The position numbers and the translations under genes were made by a program. Of a DNA stretch of 64,000 nucleotides, positions 1-8,975 are shown in pieces; position 1 is the stretch's first letter; each line of letters opens with the position of its first letter. Under the pieces are notes generated by a model. That model did no database searches. It was not told the origin of the DNA and saw only the letters and a list, made by a program, of their open reading frames with translations. Origin of the DNA: Halalkalibacter krulwichiae (GTDB lineage: Bacteria; Bacillota; Bacilli; Bacillales; Bacillaceae_D); the NCBI RefSeq assembly GCF_002109385.1, contig NZ_CP020814.1, positions 3,619,501 to 3,683,500 on the forward strand. Direction: 5' to 3'.

Positions 1-808
1 TTTCCTCGTCTGTCACAAAATCAATTGAACCGTTCGATTCTTCTTTTGCAGCTACTGCTTTCTCCCAACTAGCTGGATTCCCGATACGTATTGCCGTTGC
101 AACCGTTTCTGGATCCTCAATTACTTCTCCACGAACAATAGCGGCAGCCCCTTCTGCTTCAAATCCACGCATTTCAGGTAAGCCCGTTCCTTTTTGCTCA
201 TGGTATTCTTTAAAGCCTTTCCAGTAAGCCGTAATGTTACCAGCATTTCCAACAGGAATGGCAAGAACATCAGGTGCTTTTCCTAATGCATCAACAATTT
301 CAAATGCCGCTGTTTTTTGTCCTTCAATGCGATAAGGATTCACGGAGTTCACAAGCGTAATCGGCTCTGTTTCGCTAATTTCGCGAACGATATCTAATGC
401 ATTATCAAAATTCCCTTTAATCTCAATGACTTCTGCACCGTACATAACCGCTTGCGCAAGCTTCCCAAGTGCAATTTTCCCTTCTGGAATGACGACAACA
501 CATTTCAATCCAGCGCGCGTTCCATACGCTGCAGCCGCTGCTGATGTGTTACCAGTCGATGCACAAATGATCGCTTTACTTCCTTCTTCTTTTGCTTTAG
601 CAACAGCCATAACCATCCCACGGTCTTTAAAAGATCCTGTCGGGTTTAGCCCTTCATATTTAACAAAGATGTTAACTCCCCACTCTTTTGAGATATGCTC
701 GAGCTCAATTAATGGCGTGTTTCCTTCATGTAGAGTTAGTAATGGTGTTTCTTCTGTAACAGGTAAATATTCTTTATATTCTTGGATTAATCCTTTCCAA
801 CGACTCAT
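1..808 (-). CDS. thrC: Threonine synthase, 5' part only (window edge)
   Basis: PLP enzyme that converts O-phosphohomoserine to threonine in the cytoplasm. The 269 N-terminal residues are inside the window, of about 350 in the family; the rest lies to the left. The PLP-lysine motif SFKDRGM is visible (Lys61), as is the [14 protein letters not shown] phosphate-binding loop. The start ATG at 806-808 has a strong AGGAGG site that overlaps the end of hom, and only 2 bp separate the two genes, so translation is probably coupled. hom-thrC(-thrB) is the standard Bacillus threonine operon. Identification is firm. Confidence 0.95.
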   Translation of the reverse strand, partial: MSRWKGLIQEYKEYLPVTEETPLLTLHEGNTPLIELEHISKEWGVNIFVKYEGLNPTGSFKDRGMVMAVAKAKEEGSKAIICASTGNTSAAAAAYGTRAGLKCVVVIPEGKIALGKLAQAVMYGAEVIEIKGNFDNALDIVREISETEPITLVNSVNPYRIEGQKTAAFEIVDALGKAPDVLAIPVGNAGNITAYWKGFKEYHEQKGTGLPEMRGFEAEGAAAIVRGEVIEDPETVATAIRIGNPASWEKAVAAKEESNGSIDFVTDEE

Positions 809-810
809 TT

Positions 811-2109
811 CTAGCGTCCTCCTTCAACACGGTAACAGCTCTCGATCGATTCAATGACTTCAAGCTCAGATAATTTTTTATATAAGTTTTCATAGTTTTC
901 TTTATTAGTATGATGAGTAATGACAATAACCTCTGCTACCTCATTCGCTTCAAGCGGGAGTTGTAAGAGTTTCTCAAAACTTACTCCATACTCAGCAAAT
1001 AAACTTGTGACCGCTTGGAATGTACCAGCTTGATCGACTACTCTCAATCTCAAGAAATATTTTGAATCAATTTCATTTGCTTGCTTCATAACCCTTTGAT
1101 GAAGTGGCTCTTGTACCGCTCTACCACACACACCTAAGCGCATATTTTTCATAACTGAAACGAGATCCGATACGACTGCAGTTGCTGTTGGCAATGACCC
1201 TGCACCTGGTCCGTAAAACATCGTTTCTCCAACCGCTTCACCGTACACATAAACGGCATTGTATTCATTGTGAACGGACGCTAATGGATGATCTTTCGGT
1301 AATAGAGTTGGCTCCACACTTACTTCCACTCGACCTTCATCACGCTTTGCCAGTCCAATAAGTTTCATTGTGTAGCCAAGCTGATCACAGTAGTCTAAAT
1401 CTGTTTTCGTAACAGAGGAAATTCCTTTTACCGTAACATCATCTAGGCTTACATTCATTGAAAAGCCTAGAGTTGCGAGAATCGCCATTTTACGAGCTGC
1501 ATCTAAACCTTCCACATCAGCTGTCGGATCACTTTCCGCAAAGCCTAGTTCTTGAGCTTGTGTTAATACTTCTTCATAAGAACTTCCGTTTTGTGTCATC
1601 TTTGTGAGAATGTAGTTTGTTGTTCCATTCACAATTCCCATCATTTTTGTGATGCGATCAGCTGAAAGACCATCGCTCAAACTTCTTAGAATAGGAATTC
1701 CCCCAGCCACACTCGCTTCATAATAGACGTCACAATTATGTTCCGCAGCGACCTTTAACAGCTCAGCTCCATAAATAGCCATTAAGTCTTTATTAGCTGT
1801 AACCACATGCTTTCCATTCCGAAGAGCAGTAAGCAAATGCTCTTTCGTCGTTTCTACTCCTCCCATCACTTCAATAATGACATCTATATCTTGATCAAAA
1901 AGAACATCTTCAATTTGATCCGTTACAACGGAGTCATCCAATTCAATATCTCGTTTTTTATCTAGATTACGTACGAGTACTTTTTTAATTGTTACAGGGC
2001 AGCCAACTTGATGACGCAATTCCTCTTGATGCCGGCTAATTATGGAAACGACACCCGTTCCTACTGTCCCCAAACCAAGTAAACCGATTCGAACTTCCTT
2101 TGCTGACAT
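811..2109 (-). CDS. hom: Homoserine dehydrogenase
   Basis: Reduces aspartate semialdehyde to homoserine, the branch point to threonine and methionine. The 432-residue product has the usual Bacillus length. It shows the N-terminal GLGTVG dinucleotide-binding loop (about residues 11-16), the catalytic region around [15 protein letters not shown], the [10 protein letters not shown] motif, and a C-terminal ACT domain (about 350-432) expected to sense threonine. The ATG at 2109 is chosen because AAGGAG lies just upstream and because the putative promoter -10 (2177-2182) would exclude the longer reading from 2178. First gene of the operon with thrC. Confidence 0.95.
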   Translation of the reverse strand: MSAKEVRIGLLGLGTVGTGVVSIISRHQEELRHQVGCPVTIKKVLVRNLDKKRDIELDDSVVTDQIEDVLFDQDIDVIIEVMGGVETTKEHLLTALRNGKHVVTANKDLMAIYGAELLKVAAEHNCDVYYEASVAGGIPILRSLSDGLSADRITKMMGIVNGTTNYILTKMTQNGSSYEEVLTQAQELGFAESDPTADVEGLDAARKMAILATLGFSMNVSLDDVTVKGISSVTKTDLDYCDQLGYTMKLIGLAKRDEGRVEVSVEPTLLPKDHPLASVHNEYNAVYVYGEAVGETMFYGPGAGSLPTATAVVSDLVSVMKNMRLGVCGRAVQEPLHQRVMKQANEIDSKYFLRLRVVDQAGTFQAVTSLFAEYGVSFEKLLQLPLEANEVAEVIVITHHTNKENYENLYKKLSELEVIESIESCYRVEGGR

Positions 2110-2176
2110 GCTCTCCACTCCTTTTCCCAACAATTCATGTATATCCAAAAAATACATTTGTTTATCTATAAAGGAC

Positions 2177-2205
2177 ATTATAGACCTCTTTTAAAGGATA
2201 TACAA
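2177..2205 (-). promoter_or_regulatory. Sigma-A promoter of hom-thrC
   Basis: On the minus strand TTGTAT (2205-2200) and a perfect TATAAT (2182-2177) are separated by 17 bp, about 70 bp upstream of the chosen hom start. The rest of the 2206-2359 interval is AT-rich and shows no gene and no clear leader regulator. Confidence 0.65.
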
Positions 2206-2359
2206 TAGGTAAAACATAAAAATTCAGAAAAATTACGAAACAGTGAATTAATAGATATTTGTCGAAGCAATTCAGCTAATCTAATATTACAAGGAATCAG
2301 AAAAGATATCACTTATTTTTTATTATTTCATAAAAAACAGAATACTGTTTAAAATAAAA

Positions 2360-2404
2360 AAGAGTTGTTCAAAAGACCTCCTTCCCATCTTTTGAACAAC
2401 TCTT
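2360..2404 (-). terminator. Terminator after yutH
   Basis: Perfect 17-bp stem AAGAGTTGTTCAAAAGA with its complement around an 11-nt loop; on the minus strand it runs into TTTTTATTTT. The GTTGTTCAAAA/TTTTGAACAAC core recurs in the terminators beside yunD (37490-37538 and 37629-37664). Confidence 0.85.
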
Positions 2405-2467
2405 ATCTTTTTTAAAGCCTTGAGATCTAGTTTCATCCTTAGATCTTAAGGCTAATAGCAAACAATT

Positions 2468-3511
2468 CTATAACCAGTCGATCGGTGGAACTTGAGGTGA
2501 ACCGACACCACGGCTCATCAATACATGTTCAGCAACCTCTCTTAAAAAGCGTTCATTCGCATGTTCTTGTTCAAGTATGTGTAAAAAGTGCTGTCCCCGT
2601 TTAATCTTTTCTTCTTTCAATTGGCTGCGATAGTAATCTTCAACCGCTTCAAAATAGTGAAGTGGGAATACAAGCCTAGCATACATTAACTTCCAAGAGT
2701 AGGAGGTCAACGTTTCGTAATTTTCATATCCACGGATAAACGAATCAACCTTTTCCCACGTAAATGGCTTCTCCGTCCAATGTTGATCTCGAATCCACTC
2801 TGCTACATCTCTGCATGGATGATCGTAAACAAATGATGTTGGTTTCTTTACAATGTCACCTGCTTCTGATAAGACTAACCACGTACGGTCATTAAAGCGC
2901 TGGTGACAAATCGTTGGTTTTTCTTGTTCCCGCCCTCGATCGTCTAAGGTCGCATCAACGACATATTGGATCGCATTTTCGGTTAATCCCATATAATACG
3001 GATAGGAAAATAAAAAAGCCTCATCAATATAAGATTGTGGACGTTCATATAATATCTGTTGATACCATCCTTCCAATTGTTCTAGTCTCTTCTCCCAGAG
3101 CTTAGGCCACTGCCCAAAATAATCGTATGTGTTCCTTTGATTATTTAATTGCTTGCCATAGTAATGAATCGTAGCGAGATGAGCCCCTTTCTCCTCTGCA
3201 CTATCAAAACGAAAAAGAGCTTGCTGTTCTCGCTGTCCCACGCTCGGCAGTTGACATACATATACTTCTTGCCCTTCAATCAATCCAATTCTACGTTTAT
3301 ATTTCGTCATTAATGGTTCCAGAATCGAATTATCACCAATTTTGCGTAAGTAGTCTGTGAAAGCAAGCATTTCTTCTTCCTTTAACATGCACTCTTCTTT
3401 CGGTAAGATAATGTATGATTTGCCTCCTGATTCAAACGCTTCATAATCTCCGACTTGAAACCTTGACTCACAATATATTCCATACATATCATATAGATTT
3501 CGCTCGAACAT
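2468..3511 (-). CDS. yutH: YutH-type spore coat protein of the CotS kinase-like family
   Basis: 347-residue protein whose sequence and position next to yutG match Bacillus YutH, a member of the CotS/aminoglycoside-phosphotransferase-like spore coat family. The visible C-terminal half has the helical HYFEAVEDYY-type segments of these proteins but no obvious intact kinase catalytic loop (no HxDxxxxN), so a structural or degenerate-kinase role is more likely than catalysis. It is divergent from yutG and has its own terminator. Family knowledge suggests mother-cell expression; I did not recognise a sigma-E/K promoter with confidence. Confidence 0.8.
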   Translation of the reverse strand: MFERNLYDMYGIYCESRFQVGDYEAFESGGKSYIILPKEECMLKEEEMLAFTDYLRKIGDNSILEPLMTKYKRRIGLIEGQEVYVCQLPSVGQREQQALFRFDSAEEKGAHLATIHYYGKQLNNQRNTYDYFGQWPKLWEKRLEQLEGWYQQILYERPQSYIDEAFLFSYPYYMGLTENAIQYVVDATLDDRGREQEKPTICHQRFNDRTWLVLSEAGDIVKKPTSFVYDHPCRDVAEWIRDQHWTEKPFTWEKVDSFIRGYENYETLTSYSWKLMYARLVFPLHYFEAVEDYYRSQLKEEKIKRGQHFLHILEQEHANERFLREVAEHVLMSRGVGSPQVPPIDWL

Positions 3512-3740
3512 TTACTCCCCTCCTAAGTACGCTCCTTTTTCTAGTCTATGACCCAAATGAATAAAATGTGTATAATCGCAGTAGACTAGTAGTAGCAACT
3601 TGAGAATGTAACATATAATATAAGTATAGTGCTGACACATTCTATTGATGTGATCAACAATGATCAGCTGCTACTGCAGTCTGATAATAGCCTTTCTGTC
3701 TTTATATTAAAGACAGATTGAGTCGTCGGAGGTGCTGCGT

Positions 3741-4238
3741 GTGACGGAAAGAAAAATGGATGAAGTCGAAACAAAAGCTAGGGAATGGCTAGTCGAACGT
3801 GGAGTGACATTAGACGATATTGCTGAGCTCGTCTATTTTTTACAAGTGAAATATCATCCAGATCTTCAACTGGATGTTTGCCTTGAGAATGTCGATAGAG
3901 TTATTCGCAAAAGGGAAGTACAAAATGCGATTATAACTGGAATTCAGCTTGATATCCTTGCCGAGAAAAAAATGCTTGATCAACCTTTACAGGATATTAT
4001 TGATCGTGACGAGAGTTTATATGGAGTTGACGAAATTATTGCCTTATCCATTGTTAACGTATATGGCTCAATTGGTTTCACGAATTACGGGTATATCGAT
4101 AAGCAAAAACCTGGTATATTAGAAAAACTTAACGACAAAGATTCTGGTGAATGCCATACTTTCCTAGATGACATCGTTGGGGCAATTGCCGCTGCAGCTT
4201 CTAGTCGCCTCGCTCATAGCGCGGCCAATACGGAATAA
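3741..4238 (+). CDS. yutG: Phosphatidylglycerophosphatase A-like protein YutG
   Basis: 165 residues, the length of B. subtilis YutG, a PgpA-family protein predicted to dephosphorylate phosphatidylglycerophosphate. Several acidic positions of the family can be seen, such as DDIVGAIAAAA at the C-terminus. There is no clear membrane anchor. The GTG at 3741 is preceded by GGAGGTG at good spacing; an in-frame GTG at 3732 overlaps that site and is less likely. A plausible sigma-A promoter (TATGAC, 18 bp, TATAAT at 3571-3576) would give a leader of about 160 nt. Confidence 0.8.
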   Translation: MTERKMDEVETKAREWLVERGVTLDDIAELVYFLQVKYHPDLQLDVCLENVDRVIRKREVQNAIITGIQLDILAEKKMLDQPLQDIIDRDESLYGVDEIIALSIVNVYGSIGFTNYGYIDKQKPGILEKLNDKDSGECHTFLDDIVGAIAAAASSRLAHSAANTE

Positions 4239-4268
4239 TTGTTTTAGGATTTCAAATAGCACAAGGAC

Positions 4269-4311
4269 CGAGGCACTGAGAGTATTTGTACTCTTCAGTA
4301 GCCTCTTTTTT
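4269..4311 (+). terminator. Terminator after yutG
   Basis: Stem GAGGCACTGAGAGTA (4270-4284) with TACTCTTCAGTAGCCTC (4289-4305), loop TTTG, one bulge or mismatch, followed by TTTTTT. Confidence 0.8.
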
Positions 4312-4434
4312 GACTCTCTAGACCTTTTTTACCAAAAGATCTGCCACAAGCCTGAAGGTAACGATAAATTAACGACGAAGCATTCTTTTAATGTTATGAT
4401 GAGATAATTAGGTAGGTACTTACTTGGGGGCAAA

Positions 4435-6084
4435 ATGATGAACAAAAGAAAAAAAATTTTGGTTTATACCCTTCTCGCCATCTTATGGATTATAGGAACT
4501 GATTATTTAATTAATCAACTTTTCCTCGACCCACAAGTTTACTTAGTTGCAAATAAAATTAAAGCATTGCTTTTCATTGGATTTACAAGCTTTTTTATTT
4601 ATTATGCCTTTGTAAAACGTGAAGAAAATGAAGCGGTTAAAGCAGAAAAAGAGAAGCTAGAAGCATTAATCAACTCAATGGTTGATTTTGTTAACTTTAA
4701 AGATGGAAAAGGACGTTGGACACAGGCTAATGACTTTGCTCTATCTTTGTTTCAAATTGAACATGTAGACTATGTAGGTAAAAAGGACTCTGAACTTGGA
4801 GCTTATAGTGAATTTTATAAAGATGTTTTTAATTACTGTGAAACCTCAGATGAGGAAGCTTGGAAAATCGGCAAAAAGTCAAGATGGATTGAAGTCGTTC
4901 CTATGCCTGATGGATCTACTAAAACATTCGACACGTTAAAGATTCCTCATTTTCATAAAGACGGTTCTCGTAAAGAGCTCGTAGTAGTCGGACGCGATAT
5001 TACAGAACAAGTTAAAGCCGAACAAAAGCTAGAACAAAGCAAACAAAAGTATCAATCTCTGATTGAGTACAATCCAGAAGTCGTGTACATTTTAGATAAA
5101 AGTGGAAGAATTGTTGAACTCAACCCTAGATTTGAAGGACTTACAGGTTACGATGCGACTGAATTCATTGGAGATTCAATACTTCCATTAATTTCAGATG
5201 AAGATAGAGAAGAAACAATTCAGTTATTTTCAAATATTATAAAAAAGAAGAAACGAATTATTAATAAGGAGTTAACCATTATTCGTAAAGATGGTCAGAA
5301 ACGGATATTAAGATGTACAGCCGTTCCAACGATCATTGAAAATGAGGTTGTAGGGGCCATTGGTTATGCACTCGACATTACAAAACAAAAGGAAACAGAA
5401 GAACGCCTACGAAAAACAGAAAAACTTTCTGTCGTCGGTGAACTTGCAGCTAGTGTCGCTCATGAGATCCGAAATCCATTAACTTCTATTAAAGGATTTA
5501 TCCAGTTCATGCAAGCAAACGAGAGTAAAAGCAATAAATACTACGAAATCATTTTAGATGAATTAGAGCGCATTAACCAAATCTCCAGTGAACTGTTAGC
5601 ACTAGGAAAACCGCGTGAAGTCCATTATGAAAAGTCAAATATGAATGACATCATGACGAGTGTCATGTGGTTATTGGAATCACAAGCTAACTTATACAAT
5701 GTCGAAATTGATTTTGATCGGAACGAAGACCTTCCATTAATTGATTGTGAGCCTAATCAGTTAAAACAAGTTTTCATTAACGTAATTAAAAATTCAATTG
5801 AAGCCGATTCTACAAAAGTGAAAATTAATATTTCTTTCAAACAAGAAGACCTTATGCAAATCAAAATTCAGGATGATGGAAAAGGAATTAAACAAGAGCG
5901 AGTTGAGCGCTTGGGAGAACCTTTTTATTCGTCAAAAGAAAAAGGAACAGGTCTTGGCTTAACAGTCAGCTGCAATATTATCCAAGCACACCATGGGGAG
6001 ATGCATTTCGATAGTGAACTTAATAAAGGGACGACCGTTACGATACTGCTCCCGGTTACAAAAGAAAGAGACTTTTCTATCTAA
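4435..6084 (+). CDS. Membrane-bound two-PAS sensor histidine kinase (sporulation-kinase type)
   Basis: 549 residues. Two N-terminal membrane helices (about 9-29 and 42-62) with a very short outside loop, then a PAS domain (about 70-190), a second PAS domain (about 205-320), a HisKA domain with phospho-acceptor His343 in HEIRNPLTSIKGF, and a HATPase domain with N, DDGKGI and GTGLGLT boxes. The H-box sequence is of the KinA-E class that feeds the Spo0F/Spo0A phosphorelay. No response regulator gene is adjacent, as expected for such orphan kinases. It lies between yutG and yutF, which are neighbours in B. subtilis, so it looks inserted there. The signal sensed is unknown. Confidence 0.85.
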   Translation: MMNKRKKILVYTLLAILWIIGTDYLINQLFLDPQVYLVANKIKALLFIGFTSFFIYYAFVKREENEAVKAEKEKLEALINSMVDFVNFKDGKGRWTQANDFALSLFQIEHVDYVGKKDSELGAYSEFYKDVFNYCETSDEEAWKIGKKSRWIEVVPMPDGSTKTFDTLKIPHFHKDGSRKELVVVGRDITEQVKAEQKLEQSKQKYQSLIEYNPEVVYILDKSGRIVELNPRFEGLTGYDATEFIGDSILPLISDEDREETIQLFSNIIKKKKRIINKELTIIRKDGQKRILRCTAVPTIIENEVVGAIGYALDITKQKETEERLRKTEKLSVVGELAASVAHEIRNPLTSIKGFIQFMQANESKSNKYYEIILDELERINQISSELLALGKPREVHYEKSNMNDIMTSVMWLLESQANLYNVEIDFDRNEDLPLIDCEPNQLKQVFINVIKNSIEADSTKVKINISFKQEDLMQIKIQDDGKGIKQERVERLGEPFYSSKEKGTGLGLTVSCNIIQAHHGEMHFDSELNKGTTVTILLPVTKERDFSI

Positions 6085-6110
6085 TTCTGATTGAAAAGTC
6101 TCTTCTTCTT
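6066..6110 (+). terminator. Terminator overlapping the kinase stop
   Basis: AAGAGACTTTTC (6066-6077) pairs with GAAAAGTCTCTT (6093-6104); the TAA stop of the kinase lies in the loop. The following CTTCTTATT is a weak T tract. It may also serve yutF from the other side. Confidence 0.6.
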
Positions 6111-6115
6111 ATTCG

Positions 6116-6883
6116 CTATTCAAATGTCCACTCCGCTAATGAATCAATCGCATGTGTCGGCTTCTCATCGTAAGAGTTAATATGTTCCTTGGTGGAAACA
6201 CCCGTGTATACCATTAACGTATCCATTCCCGCTCTGATTCCTGCCAGAATGTCTGTATGATAATTATCGCCAATCATCAATGTTTCCTCTTTTGATAATC
6301 CGATCACTTCTAAAGCTTGTTCAACAATGATGGATTCGGGCTTCCCAATAAATGTTGGTGTAACACCTGTTGTTACCGATAAGACGGAAATCAACGATCC
6401 AGCACCAGGTAATAGGCCACGCTCAGTCGGTAAAGCAACGTCACCGTTTGTGGCAATAAACGTTGCCCCTGCACGGATATTTAACGCTGCTTTGGCTAAC
6501 TTTTCATAGTTTATTGAACGATCGAGTCCCATCACGACAAACTCTGCATCTTCTTCAACAATTTCATGCCCTTCTTGCTCTAACGCAAATTTCAATCCTT
6601 CTTCCCCAATCATACAAACACGTGCATTCTTTTTGAGGTCTGAAATGTACGTAGCGGTAGCCATACTTGTCGTAAATACATGTTCCGTTGTTGCTGGTAC
6701 ATCCATTTCACGTAGGTGCTTAGCGACGTCTTCTGGACGTTTTGTTGAATTATTGGTTACGAATAAATAAGGCAACTCTCTTCTTTCAAGTTCTTTCACA
6801 AACTCAACAGCTGCATCAATTTTTTCACTTCCACGATAAACAGTTCCATCTAAATCAATTAAAAATCCTTTGTATCCCTTCAT
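6116..6883 (-). CDS. yutF: HAD-family (NagD-type) phosphatase YutF
   Basis: 255-residue haloacid dehalogenase-like hydrolase of the NagD/AraL group. Motif I LIDLDGTVYRG is at the N-terminus (residues about 8-18), motif II is FVTNNST, motif III the conserved Lys in the IGKPE segment, and motif IV MIGDNYHTDI. Length and context match B. subtilis YutF, a cytoplasmic phosphatase of uncertain substrate (sugar or nucleotide phosphates in related enzymes). It is followed upstream by the regulator gene ending at 6915. Confidence 0.9.
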   Translation of the reverse strand: MKGYKGFLIDLDGTVYRGSEKIDAAVEFVKELERRELPYLFVTNNSTKRPEDVAKHLREMDVPATTEHVFTTSMATATYISDLKKNARVCMIGEEGLKFALEQEGHEIVEEDAEFVVMGLDRSINYEKLAKAALNIRAGATFIATNGDVALPTERGLLPGAGSLISVLSVTTGVTPTFIGKPESIIVEQALEVIGLSKEETLMIGDNYHTDILAGIRAGMDTLMVYTGVSTKEHINSYDEKPTHAIDSLAEWTFE

Positions 6884-6914
6884 ACTTACCCTCTTCTCTT
6901 ATGTTACAGGAAGC

Positions 6915-7580
6915 TCAATGCTTTCTTGCTTGAGTATCCTCTAGTTCTTTTACTTTATAAACGCAACATGACGTATTTTCTTTTGCAATACATGACTGTC
7001 TCTCAACATGCTCTGTGTTTAATAATTTCTTAAAGAGCTGTTGCTCACACGTACAGGCAATCGGGTACTCCTTTGCCACTTGAGCAATGGGGCAATTATA
7101 TTCAATGAACTCATAAGACCCATCGTCTGTTTGACGATATTCGACCATATAGCCGCCTTCGCTCTGTAGTCGAGCTAACGCCTTAACTCGTTCATGAAAT
7201 GATCCTTTCATTTCATTTTCATACTTTTGAAAGAGACGATCTTTTCGTTGGTGAAAGAGTTGATCAACGATTTCATTTCCACTAATTTCAACAAGATCTC
7301 GAAGCATTCCAAGCGATAGCTCATTATAATTGCGGGGGAAAGATTCACTGCCTTTTTCAGTCAAATAATATCTATGAATAGGTCTGCCCATCGCTTGTTT
7401 CTCTAATCTCGATGTAATCAACCCATCTTTTTCTAGTTCTCTTAAATGTCTGCGAACTGCCATTTCTGTTACGTCAAGTTCCGTTGCTATTGCCGAAACG
7501 GTTAACTCTTGATTACGTTTTAACAAAGTTAAAATCACTTGACGTGTAGAGGTCGTCTCTTTTTTCACAACGATCACCAT
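6915..7580 (-). CDS. SufR-like winged-helix regulator with cysteine-rich C-terminus
   Basis: About 221 residues. The N-terminal winged helix (about 10-75) contains a clear helix-turn-helix (VSAIATELDVTEMAVRRHL) and the wing motif GRPIHRYYLTEKG. The C-terminal region carries Cys163, 176, 178, 197, 205 and 206 in an arrangement like the ligands of SufR-type Fe-S sensing repressors (NCPI... then AC.CE... then C...CC). By analogy it could hold an Fe-S cluster and control Fe-S assembly genes; the suf operon is 35 kb away. Start uncertain: ATG at 7580 or GTG at 7568; the longer reading from 7685 overlaps yutE and lacks a ribosome site. Confidence 0.75.
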   Translation of the reverse strand: MVIVVKKETTSTRQVILTLLKRNQELTVSAIATELDVTEMAVRRHLRELEKDGLITSRLEKQAMGRPIHRYYLTEKGSESFPRNYNELSLGMLRDLVEISGNEIVDQLFHQRKDRLFQKYENEMKGSFHERVKALARLQSEGGYMVEYRQTDDGSYEFIEYNCPIAQVAKEYPIACTCEQQLFKKLLNTEHVERQSCIAKENTSCCVYKVKELEDTQARKH

Positions 7581-7644
7581 CCTTATCCCCCATTGTATGC
7601 GATGATCATCAAATTTCAAAATAATGTCACTTAAGAAAAGCTTA

Positions 7645-8106
7645 TTATTTTTTTCCAAGCTCCTCTTTATTAGGAAGAAAGGCACTTACCGGTCCCAATT
7701 CCTCTACTAAATAACGCCTAATGTCTAGAGGAAATTGCTGGATCGCACTTTGATGAGCCGTAAATTGCTCAAGTAGCGTTGAATGGTTTACTTCAGAATA
7801 GTTTTGTACCAATTGCTTTCTTAACTCAACAATACTCTTTAGTGCTGTTGCATTCTCTGGATTTAGAACCTTTTCATCCTCTAAAATATCGATAATATCA
7901 GTGTATCCACCTGGATCCCTCATAATAAACCCATCAATCATACTATTACCAACATCAATGATAGATTCAATCATTACATAAGCAATTCGTTCAAGAGCAA
8001 GTTTATCTGGTAACTGCTCCACTTTTGTGAAAGTTTGTAGTTCCTTTTCTAATGTTTCCATATAAACAAGTGTTTGTTCAATTTTCTCACGATCTACAAA
8101 GTACAT
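7645..8106 (-). CDS. yutE: YutE, DUF86 (HepT-like) protein
   Basis: 153-residue helical protein of the DUF86/HepT fold, matching YutE in position. Active HepT toxins carry an R-x4-H motif followed by Y; here the equivalent reads RKQLVQNY, so the catalytic His position is Gln. No MntA-type nucleotidyltransferase antitoxin is next to it. It is therefore more likely a housekeeping relative that has lost RNase activity than a working toxin. It lies just upstream of the SufR-like gene on the same strand. Confidence 0.8.
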   Translation of the reverse strand: MYFVDREKIEQTLVYMETLEKELQTFTKVEQLPDKLALERIAYVMIESIIDVGNSMIDGFIMRDPGGYTDIIDILEDEKVLNPENATALKSIVELRKQLVQNYSEVNHSTLLEQFTAHQSAIQQFPLDIRRYLVEELGPVSAFLPNKEELGKK

Positions 8107-8239
8107 AATGGTCCCTCCACATTCTTCAACTTCCTATATGTTTAGTATACAACATATTCGATCGCTAAGTCGCACCGTTTATTCCTCCTCTGCTTCATGG
8201 TATGATGAACATACAATTGGAATGAGAGGGGACGAAACA

Positions 8240-8506
8240 ATGTCCGAACGCTTTTACTTATATGATGATATGGAAGAAACACGTACACGCTTTGTAAGCT
8301 TTATGGGGGAGCACCAACGGTTTGACCTTGCGATCGTTACGTCTGCAAGGTATTACGGCAAACAACTTGTACTGGATGTACAATCAAACCGCTTTGCTAT
8401 TATTGGTGCCGATGACTTAGAAGAACCTGGTTACTTAGAACACGCTTACAATCTCTCGGCCGAAGAAGCCGAGGAACTGCGCTCGTTCTTACATGAGATC
8501 GTTTAA
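8240..8506 (+). CDS. Conserved 88-residue protein, DUF3055-type
   Basis: Small soluble acidic protein that I recognise as the DUF3055 family of Firmicutes (SAV0927-like), of unknown function. The ATG at 8240 has the site AGAGGGGAC at 8 nt; longer readings start inside the divergent spacer to yutE. It is a single-gene unit with its own terminator. Note ATGGGGGAG inside this gene: a five-G run kept in frame, useful for comparison with the broken G runs in the NSS genes. Confidence 0.75.
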   Translation: MSERFYLYDDMEETRTRFVSFMGEHQRFDLAIVTSARYYGKQLVLDVQSNRFAIIGADDLEEPGYLEHAYNLSAEEAEELRSFLHEIV

Positions 8507-8512
8507 GTGACA

Positions 8513-8540
8513 TTAAAAGGCCGCTTAGCGGTCTTTTTTT
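8513..8540 (+). terminator. Terminator after the DUF3055 gene
   Basis: GGCCGC/GCGGTC stem (8519-8533) with a TTA loop, A-rich left flank and a run of seven T. Confidence 0.9.
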
Positions 8541-8615
8541 ATACCCTTGCCCATTAGAAAAGCATAAAGTAAAAATCAATGATTACGGACATACTAGCCG
8601 TAGGAGGTGTTTCTA

Positions 8616-8924
8616 ATGGAAAAGCGATCTGGTAATCGTGATAAAGAAGAACAAGTGTACACTGATTTTTCCAATGTTGAGTCTCAGCGAAATTTCCTTA
8701 CAGCCGAAGACTTTCCCGAGGGTCCTTATGGTTCACCTATTAACAAAGATAAACCTGTTGAAAACAAGAGTACTCCTTGGCGAGAAGGCCAACGTTATTA
8801 CAGTGCCTTTAACTATGAGTTTAAATCTTTGCACCAAAACTTGCCACGGCAATTTCCTGGAGCACACCCGACTCATGACGACCCTGATAAAAATGAGGAA
8901 CCCCCTTATACAACCAATGATTAA
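8616..8924 (+). CDS. Conserved Bacillus 'cytosolic protein', function unknown
   Basis: 102 residues, very polar, rich in Pro, Asn, Asp and Glu, without membrane segment or known domain; looks like the family annotated as cytosolic protein in Bacillus genomes. Start ATG 8616 with a strong TAGGAGGTG site. A CATACTA hexamer-plus (8590-8596) resembling a sigma-G -10 lies 20 bp upstream, but I see no convincing matching -35, so forespore expression is only a possibility. Ends just before a bidirectional terminator shared with yutD. Confidence 0.7.
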   Translation: MEKRSGNRDKEEQVYTDFSNVESQRNFLTAEDFPEGPYGSPINKDKPVENKSTPWREGQRYYSAFNYEFKSLHQNLPRQFPGAHPTHDDPDKNEEPPYTTND

Positions 8925-8931
8925 CGCATAG

Positions 8932-8975
8932 GAAAAGCTCCCTAGTTAAGAACTAGGAAGCTTTTCTTTTTCTTC
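8932..8975. terminator. Bidirectional terminator containing the yutD stop codon
   Basis: 16-bp stem (8932-8947 with 8951-8966, one mismatch), loop of 3 nt, T-rich on the plus side. The TAA of yutD (8946-8948) sits at the tip of the hairpin. Confidence 0.85.

Noticed and set aside
426-857. 143-codon plus-strand frame over thrC/hom
   Set aside because: Antisense shadow of thrC; typical Ser/Ala/Pro-rich composition.
7645-8106. HepT/MntA toxin-antitoxin system
   Set aside because: No nucleotidyltransferase partner and the catalytic His is absent.
8638-8931. 97-codon frame overlapping the conserved 8616 gene
   Set aside because: Alternative frame without ribosome site; the other frame has TAGGAGGTG.
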